Shown here: positions 15,875 through 24,314 of the stretch, piece by piece | Numbering within the stretch: position 1 is the stretch's first letter | Layout: each line of letters starts with the position of its first letter | The notes under the pieces: generated by a model | What the model was told of the DNA's origin: nothing | The model's database searches: none | Seen by the model: only the letters and a program-made list of their open reading frames with translations | Source of the DNA: Micromonospora wenchangensis | GTDB lineage: Bacteria; Actinomycetota; Actinomycetes; Mycobacteriales; Micromonosporaceae | Assembly: GCF_002210435.1 (NCBI RefSeq) | Contig: NZ_MZMV01000024.1 | Location: 40,185-104,184, forward strand | Direction of reading: 5' to 3' | Length of the DNA: 64,000 nucleotides | Position numbers and translations under genes: made by a program

Positions 15875-16921
15875 TCAGAGGGAGCGGGCGACGTCGACCC
15901 AGCGTTCCAGGACGGCCGCCGCCGCCCCCGAGTCGATCGACTCGGCGGCCCGGGCCATGCCGGCACGGACCGCCTCGGTGAGGTCACCGTGAAGCGGGGT
16001 CTGGGTGGCCAGCGCGACGGCCGCGTTGACCAGGACGGCGTCACGCACCGGACCGGTCTCGCCGGCCAGCAGCCGCCGGGCCACGGCGGCGTTGTGGGCC
16101 GCGTCGCCGCCCCGCAGGTCGGCCAGGGTGGACCGGGGTACCCCGAGGTCGACCGCGTCCAGCAGGGCCTCCCGTACGGTGCCCTGCTGGGCCACCCAGA
16201 CCCGGGTCGGCGCGGCGGTGGTGAACTCGTCCAGGCCGTCCTCGCCGCGCATCACGATCACCGAGTCGCCCCGGCGGGCGAACACCTCGGCCATCACCGG
16301 GGCCATCCGGGCGTCGAAGCAGCCGACCGCCCCGGCGTGCGGCCGGGCCGGGTTGGTCAGCGGGCCGAGGAAGTTGAACGCGGTCGGCACGCCGATCTCC
16401 CGGCGGACCGGGCCGGCGTGGCGCATCCCGGGGTGGAACCGGGCGGCGAAGCAGAAGCCGATCCCCGCCTCGGCCACGCACCGGGTCACCTGCTCCGGGC
16501 CGAGGTCCAGCGGCACACCGAAGAACTCCAGCAGGTCGGCGGTGCCGCACAGCGACGAGGCGGCCCGGTTGCCGTGCTTGACCACCCGGACGCCGGCGCC
16601 GGCCACCACCAGCGCGGTCATCGTCGAGATGTTGACCGTGTGGGCGAGGTCACCGCCGGTGCCCACCACGTCGACCGAGGTGCGCCGCAGCTCCTCCGGC
16701 AGGGTCACCGGCACCGCGTTGCCGAGCATCGCCTCGACCAGGCCGGCCAGTTCGGCAGGGGTCTCGCCCTTGGCCCGCAGCGCGATCGCGAACCCGGCGA
16801 TCTGCGCCGGTACGGCGGCACCCGCCATGATCTCGTTCATCGCCCAGGCGGTGTCGGCGGTGGACAGCTCGTCGCCGCGCAGCAGCGCGTTGAGCAGGTG
16901 CGGCCAGGTCCGATCGCCCAT
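15875..16921 (-). CDS. trpD: Anthranilate phosphoribosyltransferase
   Basis: A 348-residue TrpD that joins anthranilate to PRPP in tryptophan synthesis. All signature segments are present: DVVGTGGDLAHTVNIST (PRPP binding), VKHGNRAASS, FNFLGPLTNP and the acidic RGEDGLDEF motif that binds magnesium. ATG 16921 has GGGAGG 6 bases upstream. No other trp gene is in the window. Counterpart of Rv2192c, which also sits alone beside ctaE, so the position is ancestral rather than a new insertion. Confidence 0.95.
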   Translation of the reverse strand: MGDRTWPHLLNALLRGDELSTADTAWAMNEIMAGAAVPAQIAGFAIALRAKGETPAELAGLVEAMLGNAVPVTLPEELRRTSVDVVGTGGDLAHTVNISTMTALVVAGAGVRVVKHGNRAASSLCGTADLLEFFGVPLDLGPEQVTRCVAEAGIGFCFAARFHPGMRHAGPVRREIGVPTAFNFLGPLTNPARPHAGAVGCFDARMAPVMAEVFARRGDSVIVMRGEDGLDEFTTAAPTRVWVAQQGTVREALLDAVDLGVPRSTLADLRGGDAAHNAAVARRLLAGETGPVRDAVLVNAAVALATQTPLHGDLTEAVRAGMARAAESIDSGAAAAVLERWVDVARSL

Positions 16922-17008
16922 GGTGGGCCTCCCGAGGCGGGCGTGGGGTGCGGGTGGACGGGTGCGCCCGTCACCCCGGGCGCCTGGGCGCCGCCGAGTG
17001 TCTGCGAC

Positions 17009-17404
17009 TCAGGCGGCGGCGTGCGTACGCAGCAGCTCGGCGACCGTGGTGCCGGTGGTCACCGGGTCGAGCGGGTGCATCAGCACGCCGTCGACCTGCG
17101 CGTACGAGGCGAGCCATCGGTCGGCGGCCCGGGCGATGACCACGCACGTCGGCGGGGCGTCGTCCCGGTCGTCCTTGATCTGGCGGGCGATGCCGAGGCC
17201 GCCGCCGGGGCTGGCCTCGCCGTCGAGCAGCATCAGGTCGATCTCGTAGTCGTCGACCAGCCGGACGCAGCCGGCGTAGTCGGACGCCTCGACGAACTCG
17301 ATCTGGATGCCCGGCGCGGGACGGGTGCCGACGGCCAGCCGCATCCGGTCCCGGACCTGCTGGTCGTCGCTGTAGAGCAGGACGGTGCAAAGACGCTCGC
17401 TCAT
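17009..17404 (-). CDS. Degenerate receiver-domain protein
   Basis: A 131-residue single-domain protein with a CheY-like layout: VLLYSDDQQVRDRM at the N-terminus (acidic pair), IDLMLLDGEASPGGG with the phosphoacceptor-position Asp near residue 61, and VLMHPLDPVTTG where the invariant switch Lys should be (His-Pro instead). No output domain. Phosphorylation-dependent switching is therefore doubtful. ATG 17404 has GGAG 7 bases upstream and overlaps the stop of a 26-codon leader ORF. It lies between ctaG and trpD on the same strand. Confidence 0.75.
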   Translation of the reverse strand: MSERLCTVLLYSDDQQVRDRMRLAVGTRPAPGIQIEFVEASDYAGCVRLVDDYEIDLMLLDGEASPGGGLGIARQIKDDRDDAPPTCVVIARAADRWLASYAQVDGVLMHPLDPVTTGTTVAELLRTHAAA

Positions 17405-17481
17405 GCCGGCACTCCGCTTCGCTCCGTGCCGTGATGAGGCACCGTCGCACTGAGCCTGACTCGCTCGCTGCGCTCACTCAT
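17401..17481 (-). CDS. Candidate 26-residue upstream ORF (coupling leader 2)
   Basis: ATG 17481 with GAGGAG 8 bases upstream, then MSERSERVRLSATVPHHGTE and an end RSGVPA; its TGA overlaps the ATG of the receiver gene (ATGA at 17401-17404). The C-terminal VPHHGTERSGVPA resembles VPCAGTARSEVTA of the leader before qcrA (8 of 13 residues identical). The upstream context GCAACGAGG also precedes leader 1. Good ribosome site and repeated features support translation; coupling is inferred. Confidence 0.5.
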   Translation of the reverse strand: MSERSERVRLSATVPHHGTERSGVPA

Positions 17482-17580
17482 GGGCTGTACTCCTCGTTGC
17501 TGCCCGTTGATCGTACCGGGCGGTGTGGCGTACCCGACATCCCGCCTGCCGGCCCCCGGCGGACCGGGTGTCGCGGCAGC

Positions 17581-18630
17581 TCAGGACGGGGTTCCGGGGG
17601 CCGCGGCGGGGGTGGCAGGCGGACCTGCGGGGGCGGTGGTCGCGGCGTCGGACGTGGCGGTGGCCACGACGGGGACAGCGGCGGCCCCGGCGGCGCGGTC
17701 GCGGGCCTCCTGCCGGTCCAGCTCGCGGTCCACCCGGCGGGCCTCCCGCTCGGACTGCTTGATCCACTGCACCACCAGCACCGCGATCATCGTCACGCTG
17801 ACGAACTCGCCACCGGCCCACAGGATGCCGCCGGCGACCACCTGGTCGTTCCACGGGTCGGACCAGGCCAGGTTGAGCGAGGGGTACCAGTCGCCGCCGA
17901 ACAGCGTGGTGCTCTGCATGATGGTGAGCCCGAGCACGGTGTGGAACGGCACCGACAGCAGCATCAGCAGCGCCCGCGCCGGGTACGGCCAGCGGCCGGG
18001 CAGCGGGTCGAGCCCGAGCAGCGGCCAGAAGAACACGCAGCCGGTCATGATGAAGTGCGCGTGCACCAGCTCGTGCGCCCAGGCGTGTTCGAGGGTGTAG
18101 CGGTACAGGTCGGTGAAGTAGAGCGCGAACGGGTTGACCACGAAGATGGCGAACGCCACCAGCGGGAAGCCGTAGATCCGGGCGATCCGGCTGTGCACGA
18201 CGGCCAGCAGCCGCTTGCGCGGGCCGACCGGCAGGGTGCGCAGCGCCAGGGTGACCGGCGCGCCCAGGGCCAGGAAGATCGGGGAGATCATCGACAGCAC
18301 CATGTGCTGCACCATGTGCACCGAGAGCAGGGCGGTGTCGTAGGCGTGCAGGCCGCTGACCGTGACCGCGGCGATGCCGCCGAGGCCCGGCCCGAGGAAG
18401 CAGACGGTACGGATCGCCGGCCAGCGGTCGCCGCGCAGCCGCAGCCGGTGGACCCCGTAGAGGTAGAGGCCGGCGGCGAGGACCAGGCCCAGGGCGAGCC
18501 AGCTGTCCAGCCGGGTCTCGGTGAAGACCCGGGTGATGTCGAACGGCGGCGGTACCTCGACGCCGCCGGCCGCCAGGCCGGTGGGCGGGGCCCCCGAGGT
18601 GGCGGTGAAGATCGAATCGACGTGCAGCAC
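17581..18630 (-). CDS. ctaG: Cytochrome c oxidase assembly factor CtaG (caa3_CtaG family)
   Basis: A 349-residue membrane protein with about seven to eight helices and the family histidines in LSVHMVQHMVLSM and AHELVHAHFIMTG. Members assist copper delivery and assembly of aa3-type oxidases at the membrane. The last 50 residues are Ala/Pro/Thr-rich and likely disordered in the cytoplasm. GTG 18630 begins just upstream of the first conserved residues; no strong ribosome site is seen. Divergent from ctaE across 108 bases, in keeping with a joint role in oxidase biogenesis. Confidence 0.88.
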   Translation of the reverse strand: MLHVDSIFTATSGAPPTGLAAGGVEVPPPFDITRVFTETRLDSWLALGLVLAAGLYLYGVHRLRLRGDRWPAIRTVCFLGPGLGGIAAVTVSGLHAYDTALLSVHMVQHMVLSMISPIFLALGAPVTLALRTLPVGPRKRLLAVVHSRIARIYGFPLVAFAIFVVNPFALYFTDLYRYTLEHAWAHELVHAHFIMTGCVFFWPLLGLDPLPGRWPYPARALLMLLSVPFHTVLGLTIMQSTTLFGGDWYPSLNLAWSDPWNDQVVAGGILWAGGEFVSVTMIAVLVVQWIKQSEREARRVDRELDRQEARDRAAGAAAVPVVATATSDAATTAPAGPPATPAAAPGTPS

Positions 18631-18738
18631 GCTTTTCAGGCTAGGCCAGGCGAACCGGACCGCCACGATCGGGCCATCCCCGCCCCGGGTTTGGCCCCCC
18701 GCTGATCGCCCGCCCCGGTCAAGGGCAATAATGACCGC

Positions 18739-19338
18739 GTGACTGCGGCCCCAGCCATTGACAAGAGCCGGATCCACTCTCTGACGCGGCCCAACATGGT
18801 CAGCGTCGGGACGATCGTGTGGCTCTCCAGCGAACTCATGTTCTTCGCGGCGCTGTTCGCGATGTACTTCTCGATCCGCGCGGCGGCACCGGAGCAGTGG
18901 GAGAAGCACACCGAGGTCCTCAACATCCCCTATGCGACCACCTTCACGGTGATCCTGGTGCTGTCCTCGGTGACCTGCCAGCTCGGTGTGTTCGCGGCCG
19001 AGAAGGGTGACGTCCACGCCCTGCGGCGCTGGTTCACGATCACCTTCGTGATGGGCCTGATCTTCGTGCTCGGCCAGGCGAACGAGTACCTGACCCTGGT
19101 GCACGAGGGCGTGAAGATCAACGAAGACGGTTACGGGTCGATGTTCTACCTGACCACCGGCTTCCACGGCCTGCACGTGACCGGCGGTCTCATCGCCTTC
19201 ATCATCTTCATGATCCGCACCACCATGGGCCGGTTCACCCCGGCCCAGGCCACGTCGGCGATCGTCGTGTCGTACTACTGGCACTTCGTCGACGTCGTGT
19301 GGATCGGGCTGTACGGCATGATCTACTGGCTTCAGTGA
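18739..19338 (+). CDS. ctaE: Cytochrome c oxidase subunit III
   Basis: A 199-residue, five-helix subunit III of aa3 oxidase: RPNMVSVGTIVWLSSELMFF at the N-terminus, GQANEYL, TGFHGLHVTGG and the end YYWHFVDVVWIGLYGMIYWL are diagnostic. GTG 18739 matches the family start. An AAGGG lies 13 bases upstream, better spaced for a 3-codon ORF (ATG 18731) that stops on this GTG. First gene of the ctaE-qcrCAB operon, the same order as Rv2193-Rv2196. Confidence 0.95.
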   Translation: MTAAPAIDKSRIHSLTRPNMVSVGTIVWLSSELMFFAALFAMYFSIRAAAPEQWEKHTEVLNIPYATTFTVILVLSSVTCQLGVFAAEKGDVHALRRWFTITFVMGLIFVLGQANEYLTLVHEGVKINEDGYGSMFYLTTGFHGLHVTGGLIAFIIFMIRTTMGRFTPAQATSAIVVSYYWHFVDVVWIGLYGMIYWLQ

Positions 19339-19410
19339 TCTTGGCGTGTCACGTTCCGCGCCGCTGCTCCGTCCCCTGAGACAAGGTCCAACCGGTTAAG
19401 GACACAGGTC

Positions 19411-20244
19411 ATGACTTCTGACAACGACCGCCGACGCGGTCTGCTCGCGCGCCTGCGCGGGCGGCCCGCGGCGCGCAGCAGGGGCCGCCGCCGGCTGGGC
19501 GCGGCGTTCCGGCTGATCGCCGCGTTGACGCTGGCCGGCGGCGCCTACACCGTCTTCGCCCCCGGCGTGCAGGCGCAGGAAAACCCGCCGCTCACCGGCG
19601 CCGCGGCCGAGGGCAGGGCGCTGTTCGACGTGAGCTGCGTGACCTGCCACGGCCGCAACGCCCAGGGTGTCGAGGGTCGTGGCCCGAGCCTGATCGGGGT
19701 GGGCTCCGCGTCGGTCGAGTTCCAGGTCGGCAGCGGTCGGATGCCGATGGCCCGGCAGGAGGCGCAGGCCATGCGCAAGCCGCCGGTCTTCACCGACGAG
19801 CAGGTGCGCCAGCTCGGCCAGTACATCCAGGAGCTCGGCGGGGGTCCGCAGGTCCCGCAGGGCAACCTCCGCGAGGGCGCCAACCTGGCCACCGGTGGCG
19901 AGCTGTTCCGGATCAACTGCTCGCAGTGCCACGCCTTCGGCGGCGGCGGCGGCGCGCTCTCCTCCGGCAAGTACGCCCCGAGCCTGAACCCGGCCAGCGA
20001 CGCGCAGATCTACGCCGCGATGCTCAGCGGCCCGCAGAACATGCCGGTGTTCGGCGACAACCAGATCACCCCGGAGCAGAAGGCGGACATCATCGCCTAC
20101 ATCCAGGAGACCCTGAAGGCCGACCAGGACCAGGGCGGCTTCAACCTCGGCCGGTACGGCCCGTCCACCGAGGGTCTGGCGATCTTCCTGGTGGGCATCG
20201 TCGCGCTGGTCTTCGCGAGCCTGTGGATTGCGGGCAAGTCGTGA
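19411..20244 (+). CDS. qcrC: Di-heme cytochrome c subunit of the bcc complex
   Basis: A 277-residue QcrC with an Arg-rich N-terminus, signal/anchor helix (residues 30-50), two cytochrome c domains with CVTCH near residue 75 and CSQCH near residue 170, and a C-terminal membrane helix (residues 252-272). Actinobacteria lack soluble cytochrome c, and this two-heme subunit wires the bcc complex directly to aa3 oxidase. ATG 19411 is preceded by an ACAGG-rich region. Its stop overlaps a 24-codon ORF that leads into qcrA. Confidence 0.95.
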   Translation: MTSDNDRRRGLLARLRGRPAARSRGRRRLGAAFRLIAALTLAGGAYTVFAPGVQAQENPPLTGAAAEGRALFDVSCVTCHGRNAQGVEGRGPSLIGVGSASVEFQVGSGRMPMARQEAQAMRKPPVFTDEQVRQLGQYIQELGGGPQVPQGNLREGANLATGGELFRINCSQCHAFGGGGGALSSGKYAPSLNPASDAQIYAAMLSGPQNMPVFGDNQITPEQKADIIAYIQETLKADQDQGGFNLGRYGPSTEGLAIFLVGIVALVFASLWIAGKS

Positions 20245-20315
20245 CCGAGCGGATCGTCAACACCATTGCCGTGGTGCCGTGCGCCGGCACCGCCCGTAGC
20301 GAGGTGACGGCATGA
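20241..20315 (+). CDS. Candidate 24-residue bridging ORF between qcrC and qcrA (leader 3)
   Basis: GTG 20241 overlaps the qcrC stop (GTGA) and the ORF's own TGA overlaps the qcrA ATG (ATGA at 20312-20315), so a terminating ribosome could step through the 67-base gap. The peptide starts MTERIVNTIAVVPCAG and ends TARSEVTA, and its last 13 residues resemble leader 2 before the receiver gene. At the DNA level 25 of the 38 bases before the shared ATGAGC match. Expression is inferred. Confidence 0.45.
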   Translation: MTERIVNTIAVVPCAGTARSEVTA

Positions 20316-21397
20316 GCACCAAGACCGAGCAGCACGCCCCGCAGGACCGGGAGCCGCTCGACATCCACGACCCCCGGCTCTCCCGGTTCGACATCGTCAC
20401 CGAGGGCGCCCGCCGGGACGACATCGAGATCGTCCATTACGAGGAGCAGGTCGTCCCGGGCAGCAAGGCCGAGCGCCGGCTGACCCGTACGGTCGCGGCG
20501 ATGTTCCTGCTCACCGGCCTGGCCGCCACCGCGTTCCTGGTCGTCTACATCTGGTGGCCCTGGGAGTACGAGCCGGGTCGCGGCGGCGACAAGTGGTACA
20601 CCCCGCTGCTCGGCCTCACCCTCGGCATCGCCCTGCTCGGCATCGGCTTCGGCATCCTCACCTGGGGCAAGAAGCTGCTGCCCAAGGAGGTCTCGATCCA
20701 GGACCGGCACGACGGTCCCGGTTCGGCGGAGGACCGGAAGATCACCGGCGAGACCATGCTCTACCTGGCCGACGAGATGGGGGTGCGGCGGCGTCCGCTG
20801 CTCGGCGTCTCGCTGGTCGCCGGCCTGCTGCCGGTCGGCGCGGTCGCCGCGGCCCCGCTGGTCGGCGGGCTGATCTCCAACCCGCACAAGAACAACCAGA
20901 TGTTCACCACCGGCTTCGCCCCGCAGGACGGCAAGAAGATCCGGCTGGTCCGCGAGGACGGCCGGCCGATCCGCCCGGCCGACGTCAGCGCCGGCGGCCA
21001 GCTCACCGTGTTCCCGGGCATCGAGCACGGGGTGAGCAACAAGCACGCCGACTCGCCGACCCTGCTGATCCACCTGCGGGAGACCGACGCGGAGAAGTCC
21101 CGGCAGGCCAACTCGCGGGTCGGCCACGGTGACTACATGTGGGGCAACTACGCGGCGTACTCCAAGATCTGCACCCACGCCGGCTGCCCGGCGAGCCTGT
21201 ACGAGCAGCAGACCAACCGGCTGCTCTGCCCGTGTCACCAGAGCCAGTTCCTGATCACCGACAACGCCCGGCCGGTCTTCGGCCCGGCGAGCCGGCGGCT
21301 GCCCCAGCTGCCGATCGAGGTGGACGAGGACGGCTTCTTCGTGGCGAAGTCCGACTACACCGAAACCGTCGGCCCCGACTTCTGGGAGCGGCCATGA
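20312..21397 (+). CDS. qcrA: Rieske iron-sulfur subunit of the bcc complex
   Basis: A 361-residue actinobacterial Rieske protein: a cytoplasmic N-terminal segment, three membrane helices (about residues 60-85, 95-115, 165-190), then the Rieske domain with both cluster-binding motifs, CTHAGCP and CPCHQSQF (residues 288-316). It accepts electrons from menaquinol at the Qo site and passes them to QcrC. Three helices rather than one is the actinobacterial form. ATGA overlap with qcrB follows. Confidence 0.96.
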   Translation: MSTKTEQHAPQDREPLDIHDPRLSRFDIVTEGARRDDIEIVHYEEQVVPGSKAERRLTRTVAAMFLLTGLAATAFLVVYIWWPWEYEPGRGGDKWYTPLLGLTLGIALLGIGFGILTWGKKLLPKEVSIQDRHDGPGSAEDRKITGETMLYLADEMGVRRRPLLGVSLVAGLLPVGAVAAAPLVGGLISNPHKNNQMFTTGFAPQDGKKIRLVREDGRPIRPADVSAGGQLTVFPGIEHGVSNKHADSPTLLIHLRETDAEKSRQANSRVGHGDYMWGNYAAYSKICTHAGCPASLYEQQTNRLLCPCHQSQFLITDNARPVFGPASRRLPQLPIEVDEDGFFVAKSDYTETVGPDFWERP

Positions 21398-23019
21398 AGC
21401 GCCGAAAGTTTGACGTAGCAGCGGTGCCGGGCAAGGCCGCCGGGGGAGTGGACGACCGCTTCCAGGTCGCCACCCCGCTGCGCAAGCTGCTCAACAAGGT
21501 CTTCCCGGACCACTGGTCGTTCCTGCTCGGCGAGATCGCGCTCTTCTCGTTCGTCGTGCTGCTGCTCACCGGGGTCTTCCTGACCTTCTTCTACGAGCCG
21601 GCGATGACCGAGGTGGTCTACAACGGCAGCTACGCCCCGCTGCGGGGCACCCCGATGTCCGCCGCGTACGCCTCCAGCCTGGACATCTCGTTCGATGTCC
21701 GGGGTGGCCTGATCATGCGGCAGATGCACCACTGGTCCGCGCTGCTGTTCATGGCCGCGATCGTGGTGCACATGATGCGGGTCTTCTTCACCGGCGCGTT
21801 CCGCAAGCCGCGGGAGACCAACTGGATCATCGGCTCGCTGCTGTTCTGGGTCGGCTTCCTGGCCGGCTTCACCGGCTACTCGCTGCCGGACGACGGCCTG
21901 TCCGGCACCGGTCTGCGGATCGCCTCCGGCATCATGCTGTCGATCCCGGTGATCGGCTCCTGGGTCACCTCGTCGGTCTTCGGCGGCGAGTTCCCCGGCG
22001 AGATCATCATCAGCCGGTTCTTCATCGCCCACGTGCTGCTGATCCCGGGTCTGCTGGTCGCGCTGATCAGCGCCCACCTGGGCCTGGTGTTCAAGCAGAA
22101 GCACACCCAGTGGCCCGGCCCCGGCCGGACCAACGAGAACGTGGTCGGCGAGCGGATGTTCCCGCGCTACGCGCTCAAGCAGGGCGGCTTCTTCATGGTC
22201 GTCTTCGGCGTGATCGCGCTGATGGGTGGCCTGTTCCAGATCAACCCGATCTGGTACTTCGGCCCGTACGAGGCATGGGTGGTCTCGGCCGCCAGCCAGC
22301 CCGACTGGTACGTCATGTTCCTCGACGGCTCGACCCGCCTGATGCCCGCCTGGGAGATCAACATCCCGATCGGCAACGGGTACGTCATCCCGCCGCTGTT
22401 CTGGCCGACGGTCGTGCTGCCGGGCATCCTGGTCGGGCTCTCCACGCTCTACCCGTTCGTGGAGGCGCGGCAGCTCAAGGACTACCGGCACCACAACCTG
22501 CTGCAACGTCCCCGGGACGTGCCGGCCCGGACCGCGGTGGGCGCGATGGCCGTCGCCTTCTACATCGTGCTGACCCTCTCGGGGGCCAACGACGTGATCG
22601 CCGACAAGTTCCACATCAGCCTGAACGCGATGACCTGGGCGGGCCGGATCGGTCTGCTGTTCATCCCGCCGCTGGCGTACTACGTCACGTACCGGATCTG
22701 CCTGGGTCTGCAGCAGCACGACCGGGAGGTGCTGGCCCACGGCGTGGAGACCGGCATCATCAGGCGGCTGCCCGACGGCCGGTTCGAGGAGGTCCACCAG
22801 CCGCTCAGCGCCGGCGACGGCCACGGGCACGGCGAACTGGACTACGTCGGCTGGGTGGTGCCGAAGAAGATGAACCGGCTCGGGGCGCTCGGCCCGGCGA
22901 TCCGGGGCTTCTTCTACCCGATCGAGAAGCCGGTCGAGGCACCTGTCTCGCCGGGGCACCCGCCGGTGGAACCCCGCCCCGAGCGGGAGGAGATCGGCAG
23001 CGGAGATTCCCGCCGCTGA
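21394..23019 (+). CDS. qcrB: Cytochrome b subunit of the bcc complex
   Basis: A 541-residue QcrB with eight or more helices. Heme-ligand histidines are visible in MRQMHHWSALLF and in the helices around VVHMM, FFIAHVLL and ALISAHLG. The Qo-side PEWY-type segment reads QPDWY (SQPDWYVMFLDG), as in other actinobacteria. The extended C-terminal part (residues 400-541) is typical of the actinobacterial form. This subunit binds menaquinol and is the target of Q203-type inhibitors in mycobacteria. The start overlaps the qcrA stop. Confidence 0.96.
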   Translation: MKRRKFDVAAVPGKAAGGVDDRFQVATPLRKLLNKVFPDHWSFLLGEIALFSFVVLLLTGVFLTFFYEPAMTEVVYNGSYAPLRGTPMSAAYASSLDISFDVRGGLIMRQMHHWSALLFMAAIVVHMMRVFFTGAFRKPRETNWIIGSLLFWVGFLAGFTGYSLPDDGLSGTGLRIASGIMLSIPVIGSWVTSSVFGGEFPGEIIISRFFIAHVLLIPGLLVALISAHLGLVFKQKHTQWPGPGRTNENVVGERMFPRYALKQGGFFMVVFGVIALMGGLFQINPIWYFGPYEAWVVSAASQPDWYVMFLDGSTRLMPAWEINIPIGNGYVIPPLFWPTVVLPGILVGLSTLYPFVEARQLKDYRHHNLLQRPRDVPARTAVGAMAVAFYIVLTLSGANDVIADKFHISLNAMTWAGRIGLLFIPPLAYYVTYRICLGLQQHDREVLAHGVETGIIRRLPDGRFEEVHQPLSAGDGHGHGELDYVGWVVPKKMNRLGALGPAIRGFFYPIEKPVEAPVSPGHPPVEPRPEREEIGSGDSRR

Positions 23020-23038
23020 CCTGCCCGTACCACTGCAC

Positions 23039-23074
23039 CGAAGCGCCCGCCGGAGGACTCCGGCGGGCGCTTCG
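23039..23074 (+). terminator. Terminator of the ctaE-qcrCAB operon
   Basis: A 16-bp perfect stem (23039-23054 with 23059-23074) with a 4-base loop, 20 bases after the qcrB stop. Confidence 0.85.
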
Positions 23075-23201
23075 TCCGTTCCGGTGGCCGACCCGCCGGG
23101 CGGGCGGTGGGCGGCGTGACCGGCCACCAACGGGTGGAAAGCACAGGAATAACCCGCGCCAGCCGGGTATCCGTGCGGTCCAACGAAAACGGGGAGGGAA
23201 C

Positions 23202-23879
23202 ATGTTGGGTATCAAACGCCTGGGACTGCTGGCCACGCTGGTGGTGGTCGGCCTGGCCCCCGCGGCTGCCGCGCAGGCCGCCGCGCAGCCGTCGGCGCAG
23301 GACACCCAGTACCTGCAGGCGGTGCACCAGGTCAACCTGGCGGAGATCGTCACCGGGAACCTGGCCCAGAAGAAGGGCCAGAACGAGCAGGTCAAGCAGT
23401 TGGGGCAGCAGTTCGTCACCGATCACACCCAGCTCGACCAGACGGTGAAGAGCACCGCCCAGCAGCTGAACGTGACCCTGCCGAACGCGCCGACGGCCGA
23501 CCAGCAGAAGGTGATCGACAAGCTCAACGGTCTCAACGGCGCCGCGTTCGACAAGGCGTGGGTGACCGCTGAGCTGGCCGGTCACGTGCAGGCCATCCAG
23601 GCCACCCAGACCGAGATCTCGCAGGGCTCCGAGCAGTCGGTGGTCCAGCTCGCGCAGGACGCGCTGCCGGTGTTGCAGGCGCACTACGACGCGCTGGTCG
23701 CCCTGGCCCAGGAGCTGGGCGTCCCGGTCCCGCAGACCAGCGCCAGCGGCACCGCTAGCCCGGGTGGCAGCGGTACGCCGGCTCCGGGCGGCACGACCGA
23801 GTCCCCGGCCCCGGGTGGCACCACGGAGTCGCCGGAACCGGGTGGCACCACCGAGACGCCGGCTCCGGGCAACAGCTGA
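23202..23879 (+). CDS. Secreted DUF4142 (ferritin-like helical) protein
   Basis: A 225-residue protein. It has a signal peptide (LGLLATLVVVGLAPAAAAQA), then a four-helix DUF4142 domain (residues 33-175: YLQAVHQVNLAEIVTGNLAQ, QFVTDHTQLD, HVQAIQATQTEI, LPVLQAHYDAL) rich in His/Asp/Glu as in ferritin-like folds, and a C-terminal tail of near-identical repeats (PAPGGTTES). ATG 23202 has GGGGAGGG 4 bases upstream. The tail suggests a flexible exported linker without a sortase motif. Function is unknown; metal binding or stress protection is proposed for the family. Confidence 0.85.
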   Translation: MLGIKRLGLLATLVVVGLAPAAAAQAAAQPSAQDTQYLQAVHQVNLAEIVTGNLAQKKGQNEQVKQLGQQFVTDHTQLDQTVKSTAQQLNVTLPNAPTADQQKVIDKLNGLNGAAFDKAWVTAELAGHVQAIQATQTEISQGSEQSVVQLAQDALPVLQAHYDALVALAQELGVPVPQTSASGTASPGGSGTPAPGGTTESPAPGGTTESPEPGGTTETPAPGNS

Positions 23880-23895
23880 CGTCCCGTACCACCTG

Positions 23896-23929
23896 ACGGT
23901 GGCCGGTCCCCGACGGGGCCGGCCACCGT
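23896..23929 (+). terminator. Hairpin after the DUF4142 gene
   Basis: An imperfect GC-rich stem of about 15 bp (ACGGTGGCCGG pairs with CCGGCCACCGT, plus CCCC with GGGG), 16 bases after the stop and shared with the convergent Lrp-like gene. Confidence 0.65.
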
Positions 23930-23948
23930 CGCCTGTGCGGCGCGGCGG

Positions 23949-24236
23949 TCAGTCGGCGCTGGCCAGGCCGATCGCGAACGCCTCCTCCAGATCGTGCTGG
24001 GAGTAGGCGCGGAAGGCGATGTGCGACTCGGTGTTGAGCACGCCGGGGACCTTGGAGATGCTGCCGGCGATGACCTTGGCGATCTGCTCGAACTCCCGCA
24101 CCCGGACGATGGCGATCAGGTCGACGTGCCCGGCCACCGAGTAGACCTCGCTGACCCCGGGCAGGTTGGCCAGGTTCTCGGCCACCTCGGGGATCGAGTC
24201 GGTGGCGCAGTCGATCAGGACGATCGCGGTGATCAC
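23949..24236 (-). CDS. Lrp/AsnC ligand-binding-domain protein (no HTH)
   Basis: A 95-residue stand-alone RAM (Lrp-type effector binding) domain: ITAIVLIDCATDSIPEVAEN, LPGVSEVYSVAGHVDLIAIV, FEQIAKVIAGSISKVPGVL and a final RAYS segment. No DNA-binding domain is present, and upstream in-frame sequence is Arg-rich without a family match. GTG 24236 is chosen because a GGAG lies 9 bases upstream. Stand-alone RAM proteins form ring oligomers that bind small effectors such as amino acids. Its neighbours do not show which one. Confidence 0.8.
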   Translation of the reverse strand: MITAIVLIDCATDSIPEVAENLANLPGVSEVYSVAGHVDLIAIVRVREFEQIAKVIAGSISKVPGVLNTESHIAFRAYSQHDLEEAFAIGLASAD

Positions 24237-24314
24237 TTGACGATTCTCCGTTCGTCGTGCCCGGCGCGACGCCGGCCTGGCGTCGCTGACCATGCTAGTG
24301 CCGCACGGCGTCGG

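Noticed and set aside
14340..18738. Loss of ctaD between ctaC and ctaF
   Set aside because: Subunit I is also encoded elsewhere in M. tuberculosis, so its absence here is probably ancestral, not a deletion.
18731..18742. Three-codon ORF (ATG ACC GCG TGA) ending on the ctaE start
   Set aside because: AAGGG is well placed for it, but three codons are too few to judge; mentioned only in the ctaE entry.
17581..19284. Long open frame extending ctaG upstream through ctaE antisense
   Set aside because: The extension is antisense to ctaE and has no CtaG similarity; true start set at GTG 18630.
23125..23180. GGGTAT box as a stress sigma-factor promoter before the DUF4142 gene
   Set aside because: No matching -35 (GTTT) at 14-16 bases upstream.
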